Positions 15,949 through 25,297 of a DNA stretch of 40,713 nucleotides are shown here, piece after piece. The stretch is from RGIG7450 sp045648785 (GTDB lineage Bacteria; Bacillota; Clostridia; RUG12999): NCBI GenBank assembly GCA_045648785.1, contig JAZROP010000032.1, positions 1-40,713 on the forward strand, in the 5' to 3' direction. Position numbers and translations under genes: made by a program. Position 1 is the stretch's first letter; every line of letters begins with the position of its first letter. Below the pieces are notes generated by a model. It had not been told where the DNA came from. It saw only the letters and a program-made list of their open reading frames with translations, and ran no database searches.

Positions 15949-17178
15949 CTAATCTTCTCTCTTTTTTCTTAAAATGGAATTAGGCATAAGTTTCCTGCCC
16001 GGCATGAGACGGACAACCATTTCTGCATGAGGTGCGGCATTTATGTCATACCCCTTTTCATCCTGCATAAAATCAGCATTAAAACTGTAAAATCCTTCGG
16101 CAAAAGGAGAAATAACCTCAATTTCATCGCCACGGAAAAATCTGTTCCGCTGAATAATCTCAGCAATCCCCGTCTGCTCGTCATAACTTTTCAGCACGCC
16201 AATGACATCATATTCCCTGATGTAATTGGAGCTTGCATAATTTTGACCAAGCTCGTCCTGACCAAAGCAGAATCCTTCCCAGTAAGGACGATGGCTGACT
16301 TTGCAAAGCTCGTCATACCACTCCTGCTTGAAACGGAAATTTTCAGGGTCACGATAATATGAATCAATCGCCTCACGATAGATTTTTACCACCGATGCGA
16401 CATAATATTCAGTTTTTACTCTCCCCTCAATTTTGAGACTGGTAACGCCCGCATCAATAAGTTCAGGAATTCGTTTTATCAGGCATAAATCCTTTGAATT
16501 GAAAATAAAACTGCCTCTGTCCGATTCCTCCATAGGAATATATTCACCCGGGCGCTTTTCCTCAACCAGATTATATTTCCACCTGCAAGGTTGAGCACAA
16601 TCACCCGAATTGCTGTCCCGTCCAACAAGGTAGTTGCTGAGTAAACATCTGCCCGAATAGGACACGCACATTGCACCATGAACAAACATTTCAAGTTCAA
16701 GTCCCACAGCAGTTTTGTTTCTGATTTCCTTTATCTCATCATATGTCAGCTCACGAGCAAGCACAACGCGCTTTGCACCCATTTTATACCAGGACGCCGC
16801 TGTAACATGGTTTACAGTGTTAGCCTGTGTACTTATATGAATTTCAAGTCTGGGTGCAATTTCGCTGACAAGGACAAAAGCACCCAGGTCGGCAACAATC
16901 ACCGCATCAATATCAGTTTTTGCAATTTCAGAAATATAATTCTTCATTGCTTCAATATCCCGGTTGTGAGGGAAACAGTTAAGCGCAAGATATACCTTAA
17001 CTCCATATTTGTGTGCAAATTCAATCCCCTCTTTTAATTCATCAAGAGAGAAATTCTCTGCCGCTGTTCTGAGTGAAAAGGCATCTCCACCCACATAGAC
17101 CGCGTCTGCACCATAGTAAACGGCAGTTTTAAGTTTTGAAAGACTGCCCGCAGGCGCAAGAAGTTCAATTTTTTTCAT
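15949..17178 (-). CDS. Peptidase U32 family protein (TrhP/YegQ-like)
   Basis: 409 residues beginning KKIELLAPAGSLSKLKTAVYYGADAVYVGG, the classic start of the family. The U32 signature is present (MFVHGAMCVSYSGRCLLSNY, near residues 165-185), followed by CAQPCRW with two more conserved cysteines. Characterised relatives such as TrhP take part in 5-hydroxyuridine formation at tRNA position 34 or in rRNA modification; others are collagenase-like. The C-terminal extension of about 100 residues with a DEIEVISP motif fits the TrhP-like group. It is the first gene of the operon, with GAAGGG about 10 bases before the ATG. Its link to galactose genes looks like simple co-transcription. Confidence 0.88.
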   Translation of the reverse strand: MKKIELLAPAGSLSKLKTAVYYGADAVYVGGDAFSLRTAAENFSLDELKEGIEFAHKYGVKVYLALNCFPHNRDIEAMKNYISEIAKTDIDAVIVADLGAFVLVSEIAPRLEIHISTQANTVNHVTAASWYKMGAKRVVLARELTYDEIKEIRNKTAVGLELEMFVHGAMCVSYSGRCLLSNYLVGRDSNSGDCAQPCRWKYNLVEEKRPGEYIPMEESDRGSFIFNSKDLCLIKRIPELIDAGVTSLKIEGRVKTEYYVASVVKIYREAIDSYYRDPENFRFKQEWYDELCKVSHRPYWEGFCFGQDELGQNYASSNYIREYDVIGVLKSYDEQTGIAEIIQRNRFFRGDEIEVISPFAEGFYSFNADFMQDEKGYDINAAPHAEMVVRLMPGRKLMPNSILRKKRED

Positions 17179-17247
17179 GTTTTCATAACCCTTCTATTTC
17201 TGGAGGATAGACCTCTCCTTATAAAAATGTATAATAATCTATTTTTT

Positions 17248-17277
17248 ATTTTACATTATAATATAGCGGTTTGTCAA
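17248..17277 (-). promoter_or_regulatory. Probable promoter of the U32-galT-galK operon
   Basis: TTGACA with an 18-base spacer and TAAAAT on the minus strand. A TATAAT also occurs 11 bases after TTGACA but is too close. The leader contains a small GAGG...CCTC hairpin just before the gene. No catabolite operator was recognised. Confidence 0.6.
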
Positions 17278-17301
17278 GCATCACATTATAAATGAAAAGT
17301 T

Positions 17302-17330
17302 AAAAAAATCCACCCCAAAGGGTGGATTTT
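17302..17330 (-). terminator. Terminator of the SLH-protein gene
   Basis: On the minus strand, AAAATCCACCC and GGGTGGATTTT pair perfectly around a 4-base loop and run into seven T. It starts 8 bases after the SLH stop codon. Confidence 0.92.
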
Positions 17331-17338
17331 AATTTTAA

Positions 17339-20300
17339 TTATTTACCGTCACGGATACCCCGAACGAATACATAGTCGCCCATTTCTCTTCTGATGGAGA
17401 ATTTAGCAAGCGGTTTTGTATCTGTCAGTTTAATCTGGAGCTGTTTATACTGGCTGTCCGCACCTTTCTTTTCACGGAGAACTGCTTCTGTGCCTTCCTC
17501 CCAGGAGAGAACAACTTTTTTATCTTCGTGAGCCCATGTAAGTGTATGAGCGTCAGCATCAAATGTGAATGTTGCACCGGGAACATCACCTGAGTTATCA
17601 ACTACAGGAAGCTGTACCCACATATCTTCTCCCGGTTTCACGCCATCGGGGAAGCCTGCTTCAAAGTCCCATCCCTCTTCTGTCATATAATATTTCCATA
17701 CTGTATTTCTGAGGGATAGGTTATCTGTATGAGTGATGGACCATGATTTACCTTCTTCAATCCAGTCAAACCAAGCGTGACCTTTACCTTCTACGAGAAG
17801 CTGATTACCGCCATCTTTACCGATTATGGAAGTATGAAGGATTTCGCCTTCTGTCCAAGCACTGCGATAGTCACCAGCCGCGCTGGAACGCGTACCGGAT
17901 CCGGATATAGCATTGTAGTTATCAGGCTTGATAGCACAAAGGATTGTGCCGAAGTATTCATCCCAGAACTGGTTAGGTCCCGGCAGATGCCATGCATAAC
18001 CGCCGACTTCATCACCAAGGTCATGGTTATACATCATGAACATGTAAAGACCGTCGTGCTTAGCTGCGAAAGAACCACCTTCAACATCGTGAATATTGTA
18101 GTTACCTTTCATAGCGTAAGGCAGTGTCGGAATATCTTCATACTCAAACCATCTGCCTTTTTCGTGGAGAGCTTTGTACAATGACCAGGTGTCATTTGCT
18201 GAATAGTCATTCGGTTTACCGGGATTCCATAAGTTCAGGTATTTGCTCCAGTATTTATCAAGGTGTTTGTAAGCCCATGCATCAGACATGATTACTGAAC
18301 CAACTGTACCTGCGTCACCGCTGTTATATGTATCAGGGTCCTTCACACCTGCTACCTGAGCGTCATGGTTAGCCATAGCCCTCGGAAACATGTTCTGAAT
18401 ATATGCGTTACCTGTGATAGCAGAACCGCCACCATAAGCCGTGTTAACACGGGTTGTAAATGCTGTTGTTCTTCTTGATTTAAATCCGTTAACTGCAGGA
18501 GTATAGAACTGGCTGTCGAAGAAGAGGAAGCGTTCTGTAGCTGCCTTGAGGTTTTCAACAACTTCCGGTCTTTGTTGTTCTTCGGGAAGTGTGAGGTAAT
18601 GGAGAACCATATCATCCCACATACCTTCGTTCATTCGACCGTAAGAGCCACCATCCGAACCTTTACCTTCCTGCCAGTAACCCTGGGGAGATGTCTGGCC
18701 GAGATAAGCCGGTCTTGAAGATGGCCATACCATACCATCAACATATCTTGCGAATGCTTCATGGAAAAATTCGTCGCCTGTCCAGAGATACATGTACAGA
18801 CAACCCTGGACACCCATCTGCATCTGGTTGGTTACACCTTGACCACGCTGAGTGTAAATATGTTCGCCCATAGTTCTAAGGCCTGTGTCTGTTATAGCTC
18901 TTGTCTGAGGAGACAGGAAATTTCTGGAATAGAAATAACCGTGAGGCCAGCCCTGTTCACCAAACTGGAAGTTTTCATATGTACGGAAGTAGTAGTAACA
19001 ACCGGAGTTTTCGGCTGGGTTAGCGTAAGTATAACATCCGCCGACATTCATCTGAACAACCCATGCAAGCCACTCAAGCTCAACTCTCTTCTGAAGAACG
19101 GGATTGCCGTACCAGTAGTTTGTTTCAGCATTGATTGTGAGGGCGCCAACCATTGAGCGTGTACCTCTCATACCACCTGAGTAGTAGTAACGGTACTGCC
19201 AGTCATATGTAGGCCAGGCGGTTTCACCTCTTTGGCGTTCGTAGGATGCAAAACATCCAAACCAGGGGTTTGTCGGGTCAACCACCTGTCTGTCAAGAGC
19301 ATTTTTCATACCACTGAGTGAGCCAAAGTATGCACCAAAGAGTGCAGCTTCCGCTCTGGGGTTGTCGAGACCTTCTGTAGGTGCTTCGTCAGGAACATTA
19401 CCCATCATATCAATGGAAAAATCACCATTTAATTCGTCATAGATTTCCACCATGCGAAGTCTTGCTTTTGCCTGAAGAGGACCTTCAAACTGGAATGTAC
19501 CATATTTATCTGTCTGGAGAATATATCCGCCCTTTAAGTCTTCAGCCATTTCAGCTGTGGGGCAAAGAAGCTGGGAAATACCCTGCATACCAAAAGCTCC
19601 TTTAAAGCCTGCGGGGAATTGTATTCTATATACTGTTTCAGATTCCAATTCGCTTGATTTAAATAATTTTTTACCATTCTGGGTGTTACCTGAACCTGTT
19701 GCGGCAGTTGTAGCACCGATACGGAACGAACCGTCAGCAGAATAAACTGTTGCAATATTTCCTTTACCGTTGATACCCATTGCAAGCTGAGCAAATTTCC
19801 ACGGTACCCAGAAATACCAGTCAGCCTGAGTCTGTGTTTCTGTGAACTTCATACTGTCCTGGGGAAGCATACCCCAACTGATGGGATTCTGAAGACCTAA
19901 AGAAACAATATCTCCGGGAGAACCACCGGTGAACATAATCCTGTAAATGCCTTCCTTAGCATTAGGAATGGTAATAATCTGTTCCATTGTACCATCCTGG
20001 TAGTCCATGTCAACACGGCAAACCACATTACCTTCAGGGTCTGTTACGCGTACATAAACAGGAGGATGTGCCATCGCATCAAGCTTCTGTGTAGCGTAGT
20101 GCTGTCTGTGAGCATAAATATTCACAACACCGCCTGAAAGACGAGCAAGCATACCCCATGAACCGAATCCGCAGGCAAGGTTTAAGCCGGCAGACTGAAG
20201 TACATTAAAGTCTCTTGCGATGTTGTCCAAAGAAGTGAGGCTTCTTGCAGTATAAAGCTGTTTTGAAGCTTCTTTCTGAGCGTCTGAAAGGTCTGCAAGA

Positions 20301-20872
20301 GATTTTACAACAGTTGCAACCTCTGCAAGAGTTGTCTGTCCTTGGGGGTCAAAAAGCTTCTGACCTTTACCTTTCATCAGAACATATGCACTTGCGTTCA
20401 TTACGCTCTGAAGTGCCCATTCACTAACCTCGCCTCTGTCTTTGAGGTATTCCATATTATATGTAGTATCCTTAAATTCATCAGAAACCATTTTAGATGC
20501 TCTGTCAAGAATACATGCAAGCTCTTCCCTTGTAACAAGGTCATTGGGTCTGAATTCGTCTTCATAACCTACCACAAGACCCATAAGGGCCGCTGCTGTG
20601 ATGTCACCGCCGTAAATATTATCACGCGAAACATCTGCATAAGCTCCATTGTAATCTGGAATTTTGGAAATCAAAATTCTTGCAAACAGAGATGCTGTTT
20701 CAGCTCTGGTTGCCGGTCTGTCCGGTTCAATTGCTTCAGGAGCTATCCAGTAACCCTTTTCGGTTACAAAATCAATAGCCTGCTGTGCCCAATGTGCTGC
20801 ACCTACACTGAAGGAAGTGAACACGGAAAGAACCATTACGAGAACAAGCATTGTACTGATTAGTTTTCTCAT
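17339..20872 (-). CDS. Large secreted SLH-domain surface protein of unknown function
   Basis: 1177 residues with a signal peptide (MRKLISTMLVLVMVL..., cleavage after GA near 25) and three N-terminal SLH repeats at about 26-75, 76-133 and 135-195. The repeats contain the ITAAALMGLVVGY- and RPxDxxTREExAxxL-like motifs that anchor proteins to pyruvylated cell-wall polymer. The remaining ~980 residues match no domain recognised by eye. A first beta-rich part (about 200-500) is followed by a Trp/Tyr/Gly-rich, probably helical region (about 510-990) that looks like a carbohydrate-active toroid, then a beta-rich end. No catalytic residues can be assigned. Base composition and codon choice look more GC-rich and regular than in neighbours, as expected for an abundant protein. 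AAAGGAGAG precedes the ATG. Confidence 0.85.
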   Translation of the reverse strand: MRKLISTMLVLVMVLSVFTSFSVGAAHWAQQAIDFVTEKGYWIAPEAIEPDRPATRAETASLFARILISKIPDYNGAYADVSRDNIYGGDITAAALMGLVVGYEDEFRPNDLVTREELACILDRASKMVSDEFKDTTYNMEYLKDRGEVSEWALQSVMNASAYVLMKGKGQKLFDPQGQTTLAEVATVVKSLADLSDAQKEASKQLYTARSLTSLDNIARDFNVLQSAGLNLACGFGSWGMLARLSGGVVNIYAHRQHYATQKLDAMAHPPVYVRVTDPEGNVVCRVDMDYQDGTMEQIITIPNAKEGIYRIMFTGGSPGDIVSLGLQNPISWGMLPQDSMKFTETQTQADWYFWVPWKFAQLAMGINGKGNIATVYSADGSFRIGATTAATGSGNTQNGKKLFKSSELESETVYRIQFPAGFKGAFGMQGISQLLCPTAEMAEDLKGGYILQTDKYGTFQFEGPLQAKARLRMVEIYDELNGDFSIDMMGNVPDEAPTEGLDNPRAEAALFGAYFGSLSGMKNALDRQVVDPTNPWFGCFASYERQRGETAWPTYDWQYRYYYSGGMRGTRSMVGALTINAETNYWYGNPVLQKRVELEWLAWVVQMNVGGCYTYANPAENSGCYYYFRTYENFQFGEQGWPHGYFYSRNFLSPQTRAITDTGLRTMGEHIYTQRGQGVTNQMQMGVQGCLYMYLWTGDEFFHEAFARYVDGMVWPSSRPAYLGQTSPQGYWQEGKGSDGGSYGRMNEGMWDDMVLHYLTLPEEQQRPEVVENLKAATERFLFFDSQFYTPAVNGFKSRRTTAFTTRVNTAYGGGSAITGNAYIQNMFPRAMANHDAQVAGVKDPDTYNSGDAGTVGSVIMSDAWAYKHLDKYWSKYLNLWNPGKPNDYSANDTWSLYKALHEKGRWFEYEDIPTLPYAMKGNYNIHDVEGGSFAAKHDGLYMFMMYNHDLGDEVGGYAWHLPGPNQFWDEYFGTILCAIKPDNYNAISGSGTRSSAAGDYRSAWTEGEILHTSIIGKDGGNQLLVEGKGHAWFDWIEEGKSWSITHTDNLSLRNTVWKYYMTEEGWDFEAGFPDGVKPGEDMWVQLPVVDNSGDVPGATFTFDADAHTLTWAHEDKKVVLSWEEGTEAVLREKKGADSQYKQLQIKLTDTKPLAKFSIRREMGDYVFVRGIRDGK

Positions 20873-20923
20873 AATTTACTCTCCTTTGATATAAAAAATT
20901 GATAACAATAGTTGTACCCACTT

Positions 20924-20952
20924 ATTATATCATCAATTAATTTTAAAATCAA
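20924..20952 (-). promoter_or_regulatory. Promoter of the SLH-protein gene
   Basis: TTGATT, 17-base spacer and TATAAT on the minus strand, about 50 bases before the start codon, in a strongly A/T-rich context. Confidence 0.8.
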
Positions 20953-21026
20953 TAATATTTTCTACAATATATAAAATATTTTTTTGTGTAGTTTTACTAT
21001 AATTGTGTTTTGGGTAGGTTTTGGGA

Positions 21027-21055
21027 TTGAAAAAATAGCATTTTCGTGGTAAAAT
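21027..21055 (+). promoter_or_regulatory. Promoter of the secreted stalk-domain gene
   Basis: TTGAAA, 17-base spacer and TAAAAT on the plus strand. The start codon is about 77 bases further on; the leader shows no clear structure. It is divergent from the SLH-protein promoter about 75 bases away. Confidence 0.6.
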
Positions 21056-21132
21056 GAATTTATATTTAATGTTTCTACAATGCTAAAATTCACTTTATTT
21101 CTGCATTTTAAATTTTCATTTGGGAGGTCAAT

Positions 21133-22209
21133 ATGAAAAAATTTATTTTTATTTTAGCAATACTTGTTTTGTCAGCGATTGCTGTTTGTGCCGCGACTGG
21201 AGATGTTGTTGGTGAAATTTATTCAACCGACATTCTCGCCTCCATTAATGGCCGGCAGATAAACTCATACAACATTGGTGGCAAAACCGTGGTCCTGGCT
21301 GAAGAACTTTGCGACAATAACACAGGCAATCATTATGGTTTTTCCTGCGAATATGACAATGACAGCCGCACCCTCACCCTCACTTCCACATTTACCAACG
21401 GCAATGTCAATCCTATAATAAGTCGCGGCAAGGTTGGCGAGGTTCTTGGCAGCGTGTATGAAACGGACATCAGTGTGATTTTCAATTCTCATGAGGTGAC
21501 AGGATATAACATTGGCGGGCAGACCGCCATTTGCATTGAAGATTTAGGTGAATATTTCGATGGCGAACACAACGCTAAGTATGGATATTCAAAATATCTG
21601 TGCAATGCGGTGTGGAACGGCGAAACACGGGAAATCTCCCTCAACACATTTCTGCAGGATTCAAACTATTTCGGCAGATACCCCACAAAAAAACTTGCCT
21701 TTTCATTAAATGATAATCAGCTTTCATGTACCTTTGACCAGCTCAATTCATTTGACTCCACCCTATCCTGCAGTTTCTCGGATGCTTTCAAATCCGCAGT
21801 TTATCAGATTACTCCCGTTATGCTTGACGGCAAAACTGTAGGCCAGATGATAATGAAACCGAACGGAGTAGCTGCTTTCAGGATTAATGATGAGGCTATA
21901 CATGCCTTAACTGACCAGCTTGCAAACATTCTCAGTTATGATGCAGCAAGAAAATATATTTCGGATAATTTTAAAATTATCACAGAAAAAGAGGACGAAA
22001 ATGCGTCTATCTTCCTTGCAGAAAAAGATGGCGTACATTATCTCCTGTTTGCTATGAAAAAAGGGGGGCTTGTTTGCGAAAGCAAATATGACAGCAATTA
22101 CTCGACGGTCAGACTTGATACCAACGATGCCGGCGAACATTATCTGTATATCGAGAGCGATAAGTTTTCTGGTTCTATGACAATTTCCACACACGGATAT
22201 GAATTTTAA
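21133..22209 (+). CDS. Secreted protein with two stalk-type (copper amine oxidase N-like) domains
   Basis: 358 residues with a signal peptide (MKKFIFILAILVLSAIAVCAA, cleavage near 21). Two tandem repeats of about 65-70 residues follow, at about 24-88 and 95-165. Each has the pattern GEIYSTDI...INGRQINSYNIGGKTVVLAEEL and GEVLGSVYETDI...SHEVTGYNIGGQTAICIEDL, ending in a strand like SRTLTLTS. This resembles the Cu-amine-oxidase N-terminal stalk domain common on clostridial surface proteins. The C-terminal ~190 residues are not recognised. No sorting signal or SLH domain is present. AGGAGGTC-like ribosome site (GGGAGGTC) lies 6 bases upstream. It is divergent from the SLH gene and convergent with pflA. 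Confidence 0.75.
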   Translation: MKKFIFILAILVLSAIAVCAATGDVVGEIYSTDILASINGRQINSYNIGGKTVVLAEELCDNNTGNHYGFSCEYDNDSRTLTLTSTFTNGNVNPIISRGKVGEVLGSVYETDISVIFNSHEVTGYNIGGQTAICIEDLGEYFDGEHNAKYGYSKYLCNAVWNGETREISLNTFLQDSNYFGRYPTKKLAFSLNDNQLSCTFDQLNSFDSTLSCSFSDAFKSAVYQITPVMLDGKTVGQMIMKPNGVAAFRINDEAIHALTDQLANILSYDAARKYISDNFKIITEKEDENASIFLAEKDGVHYLLFAMKKGGLVCESKYDSNYSTVRLDTNDAGEHYLYIESDKFSGSMTISTHGYEF

Positions 22210-22215
22210 CTTTTG

Positions 22216-22246
22216 AAAAAAGGTGAGCCTACCGGCTCACCTTTTT
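22216..22246. terminator. Shared bidirectional terminator, stalk-domain gene and pflA
   Basis: AAAAGGTGAGCC and GGCTCACCTTTT pair perfectly around TACC, with A and T runs on both sides, so it works in both directions. The pflA stop codon (22229-22231) lies in the top of the stem and the loop. Confidence 0.92.
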
Positions 22247-22933
22247 AATTAAATATTCCATTTTTTCCTTTTCCGGCTCAGGCAAATCGCCAAACGGAAA
22301 GGGGATTTTCATTTGGTCATATTTTGTCTGACAGATTTTTTTTAATGGTAGCAATTCTATCCTGTCTACGCAAGGATGTCCAGCTGCAATTTCTTTCAGC
22401 TTACTGATATTCTCTTCGTCATCATTTATGGTAGGTATTATCACCTGTCTGAGCGTGGTGGTGATGTTTTTTCTGTTTAAAAAACGAAGAAAATCCATCA
22501 CAGAATCAAGACTGCAACCGACATTATCGCGGTAAAGCTCGTCGTTGGTATATTTAATATCCAGGAGAACTCTGTCTGTCTGCTCAAGCACCATTTTCAC
22601 TTTTTCGTTAAGGATACTGCCTGATGTGTCAAGACATGTATTTATCCCCTCTTTACGGCAAAGTAAAAAAATCTCACGGGCAAATTCCGCCTGCAACAAC
22701 GGTTCACCGCCTGACAAAGTTATTCCTCCGTCCTTGCCAAAATATTCTTTATATCTCACCGCTTTTTTCACGATTTCTTCCGCCGAAATATTTTTGCCAC
22801 CTGACATTTCCCATGTATCGGGGTTATGACAGCATTTACACCTCAGATTACACCCTTGCAAAAACACAACAAACCTTACTCCTGGGCCGTCAACCGTTCC
22901 CAGACTTTGAATTGAGTGAATTGTGCCTTCCAT
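22229..22933 (-). CDS. pflA: Pyruvate formate-lyase activating enzyme
   Basis: Radical SAM enzyme that places the glycyl radical on PflB. 234-236 residues. The cluster-binding motif is Cys-x3-Cys-x2-Cys in GCNLRCKCCHNPDTW near residue 30, preceded by GTVDGPGVRFVVFLQG. The GGxE-like SAM motif is SGGEPLLQ near 77, and LLDIKY and TLRQVIIPTIND are also family features. The frame opens at a GTG (22939) overlapping the pflB stop as GTGA, but GAGG is 10 bases from the ATG at 22933 and relatives begin close to that point, so the ATG is preferred. Co-transcribed with pflB. Confidence 0.94.
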   Translation of the reverse strand: MEGTIHSIQSLGTVDGPGVRFVVFLQGCNLRCKCCHNPDTWEMSGGKNISAEEIVKKAVRYKEYFGKDGGITLSGGEPLLQAEFAREIFLLCRKEGINTCLDTSGSILNEKVKMVLEQTDRVLLDIKYTNDELYRDNVGCSLDSVMDFLRFLNRKNITTTLRQVIIPTINDDEENISKLKEIAAGHPCVDRIELLPLKKICQTKYDQMKIPFPFGDLPEPEKEKMEYLIKKVSR

Positions 22934-22935
22934 AA

Positions 22936-25161
22936 TCACATAGCCTCATGGAATGTACGACTTATAACCTCGCGTTGCTGTTCGCGGGACAGTTTATGGA
23001 AATTAACCGCATATCCGGACACGCGGATGGTAAGATTGGGGTAGCTTTCCGGGTCCTCGTATGCTTTCATAAGTGTTTCCCTGTTTAATACATTTACATT
23101 TATATGATGTGCTTTTTTAGCAAAATATCCGTCCAGAACTGAAACCAGGTTATTCACCCGTTCTTCATCTGTTCTGCCAAGTGCCTCTGGCGTGATTGAG
23201 AATGTATTTGAAATACCATCACGACAGTCGTCATAACTGATTTTTGCAACCGAGTTAAGGGATGCGAGTGCGCCGTTTTCCTCTCTGTTGTGCATGGGAT
23301 TTGCTCCGGGTGCAAAAGGTGCCGATGCTTTTCTGCCGTCGGGAGTTGCGCCTGTGTTTTTGCCATACATTACATTGGAGGTTATAGTAAGCACCGATAG
23401 AGTATGAACAGCATTTCTGTATGTCGGGGTTTTTCGAAGTTCGGTTATCATCCGGTGAGTCATATCTTTTGCAATCAAATCCACACGGTCATCATCATTA
23501 CCAAATTTGGGGAAGTCCCCTTCAGTAACAAACTCTGTTATAAATCCGGTACTGTCCTTTACCGGAGTAACTTCAGCATATTTAACTGCGCTAAGCGAAT
23601 CGGCAACAACCGAAAGCCCCGCAATCCCAAACGCCATGAGGCGTTCAACCTGAGTGTCGTGAAGTGCCATCTGTGTTTTTTCATAAGCATATTTATCATG
23701 CATATAATGGATGACATTCATGGTGTTTACATACAGGTGGCTAAGCCACTTTATGTAAATATCAAATCGCTCCATAACCGCATCATATTCCAGTTTTTCC
23801 ATCACAGGCATCTGCGGACCGATGTGCATTCCGCTCGTGGTATCATAGCCACCATTGATGGCAATCAGGAGCAATTTTGCAAGGTTACACCTTGCTCCGA
23901 AAAACTGCATCTGCTTACCTACTTTCATCGCAGATACGCAGCAGGCAATAGCATAATCATCACCATAAACGGGGCGCATTATCTCGTCATTTTCATACTG
24001 AATTGAGTCGGTATCCTTGGAAACTTTTGCACAGAATTTTTTAAAGTTTTTGGGCAGAGAATTTGACCAGAGCACCGTAAGGTTAGGCTCGGGTGAGGAA
24101 CCTAGTGTATAAAGTGTATTGAGCATACGATAACTACTTTTTGTAACAAGTGTCCTGCCATCTTCACCCATTCCGCCGACAGCTTCTGTAATCCACATAG
24201 GGTCGCCGCCAAAAAGCTCATTATATTCAGGTGTCCTGAGGTGTCTTGCTATGCGGAGCTTTATTACAAAATCGTCCATAAGCTCCTGCGCGGTTTCCTC
24301 TGTGAGAACACCTCTTTCTATGTCTCTTTCAATATAAATATCAAAGAAAGTGCTGACTCTGCCAAGTGACATTGCGGCTCCATTCTGCTCTTTTATTGAC
24401 GCAAGATATGCAAAATATGTCCATTGAATTGCTTCCCGCGCATTTTCTGCCGGACACGAAATGTCAAAACCGTACATTGCCGCCATTTCTTTCATATATC
24501 CTAAAAATGTTATCTGCTGGAAAAGTTCTTCATCCAGTCTTATGTTTTCGGTATCAAAACTTCCGTCTGCAAGTTTTGCTTTATCCTTTTTCTTTTCTTC
24601 AATAAGGCGGTCCACACCATAAAGTGCAACTCTGCGATAATCACCAATAATCCTGCCTCTGCCGTATGCGTCTGGCAGACCTGTTATAACATGGCATTTT
24701 CTGGCCTGGCGCATTTCATCAGTATATGCACGGAAAACGCCGTCATTATGTGTAGTTCTGTAACGAAATTCCTCCTCAACCTTAGGGCTGAGTTTATATC
24801 CGTAAGCCTCACACGCCTGACGCGCCATTCTTATTCCGCCAAATGGATTTACTCCCCTTTTCAGCGGGCGGTTTGTCTGCATACCAACAATAATCTCATT
24901 ATCTTTATCTATATACCCCGGTGAGTAACTGGTTAGCGAGGATACTGTAGCTGTATCTATGTCAAGCACTCCGCCAAATTGTCTTTCCAGTGCAAAAAGC
25001 GCCTCAACCTTTTTCATAATATCATTAGTGCGTGCGGTCGCTCCCGAAAGGAAACTTTCGTCACCTGTATATTCTTTATAATTAGCCTGAATAAAATCAC
25101 GCACATTGATTTCCTTCTGCCACACACCACCATTAAATCCATTCCAGTTTTTTTCTGTCAT
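22936..25161 (-). CDS. pflB: Formate C-acetyltransferase (pyruvate formate-lyase)
   Basis: Converts pyruvate and CoA to acetyl-CoA and formate under anaerobic conditions. About 741 residues, normal size. The active-site cysteine pair is in DYAIACCVSAMKVG (near residue 410) and the glycyl-radical loop is VSGYAVNF near the C-terminus. The whole chain is collinear with bacterial PflB, and not with the diol-dehydratase or choline-lyase groups, which lack the Cys-Cys pair. Of two start codons, the ATG at 25161 is 8 bases from AAGGAG, while the ATG at 25167 is only 2 bases away. Formate feeds one-carbon metabolism, which explains the ZTP riboswitch in its leader. Confidence 0.97.
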   Translation of the reverse strand: MTEKNWNGFNGGVWQKEINVRDFIQANYKEYTGDESFLSGATARTNDIMKKVEALFALERQFGGVLDIDTATVSSLTSYSPGYIDKDNEIIVGMQTNRPLKRGVNPFGGIRMARQACEAYGYKLSPKVEEEFRYRTTHNDGVFRAYTDEMRQARKCHVITGLPDAYGRGRIIGDYRRVALYGVDRLIEEKKKDKAKLADGSFDTENIRLDEELFQQITFLGYMKEMAAMYGFDISCPAENAREAIQWTYFAYLASIKEQNGAAMSLGRVSTFFDIYIERDIERGVLTEETAQELMDDFVIKLRIARHLRTPEYNELFGGDPMWITEAVGGMGEDGRTLVTKSSYRMLNTLYTLGSSPEPNLTVLWSNSLPKNFKKFCAKVSKDTDSIQYENDEIMRPVYGDDYAIACCVSAMKVGKQMQFFGARCNLAKLLLIAINGGYDTTSGMHIGPQMPVMEKLEYDAVMERFDIYIKWLSHLYVNTMNVIHYMHDKYAYEKTQMALHDTQVERLMAFGIAGLSVVADSLSAVKYAEVTPVKDSTGFITEFVTEGDFPKFGNDDDRVDLIAKDMTHRMITELRKTPTYRNAVHTLSVLTITSNVMYGKNTGATPDGRKASAPFAPGANPMHNREENGALASLNSVAKISYDDCRDGISNTFSITPEALGRTDEERVNNLVSVLDGYFAKKAHHINVNVLNRETLMKAYEDPESYPNLTIRVSGYAVNFHKLSREQQREVISRTFHEAM

Positions 25162-25186
25162 ATTCATCTCTCCTTATCAGAAAAAC

Positions 25187-25222
25187 AAAAAGGGCAATCC
25201 GCGATATTAGCACGAATTGCCC
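25187..25222 (-). terminator. Expression-platform terminator of the ZTP riboswitch
   Basis: On the minus strand GGGCAAT and ATTGCCC, extended by TCG/CGG-type pairs, form a hairpin followed by TTTTT-G-TTTTT. Its 5' arm uses the GGGCA at the 3' end of the aptamer's last helix, so aptamer and terminator exclude each other and ligand should turn pflB on. Confidence 0.9.
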
Positions 25223-25288
25223 AGACGGTCGGCTTAAATCTTTTACATTCCCCCGCAGTGCTCTGCGAAACCGTCAGTCATGTAAAAG
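25218..25288 (-). promoter_or_regulatory. ZTP riboswitch aptamer (pfl motif)
   Basis: On the minus strand CTTTTACA and TGTAAAAG form the outer helix and enclose the conserved TGACTGACGG. A hairpin CGCAGAGCACTGCG is followed by the conserved GGGGA, and the second domain is GCCGACCGTCTGGGCA, matching the GCC...CCGCCTGGGCA block of the family. ZTP/ZMP accumulates when 10-formyl-tetrahydrofolate is short, and the family is named for its frequent position before pfl. Transcription should start only a few bases before the aptamer. Confidence 0.94.
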
Positions 25289-25297
25289 TATGTTTAT

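Noticed and set aside
17254..17277. TTGACA with TATAAT 11 bases downstream as the U32 promoter
   Set aside because: The spacing is too short for a sigma-A-type promoter; the TAAAAT at 18 bases is the better -10 box.
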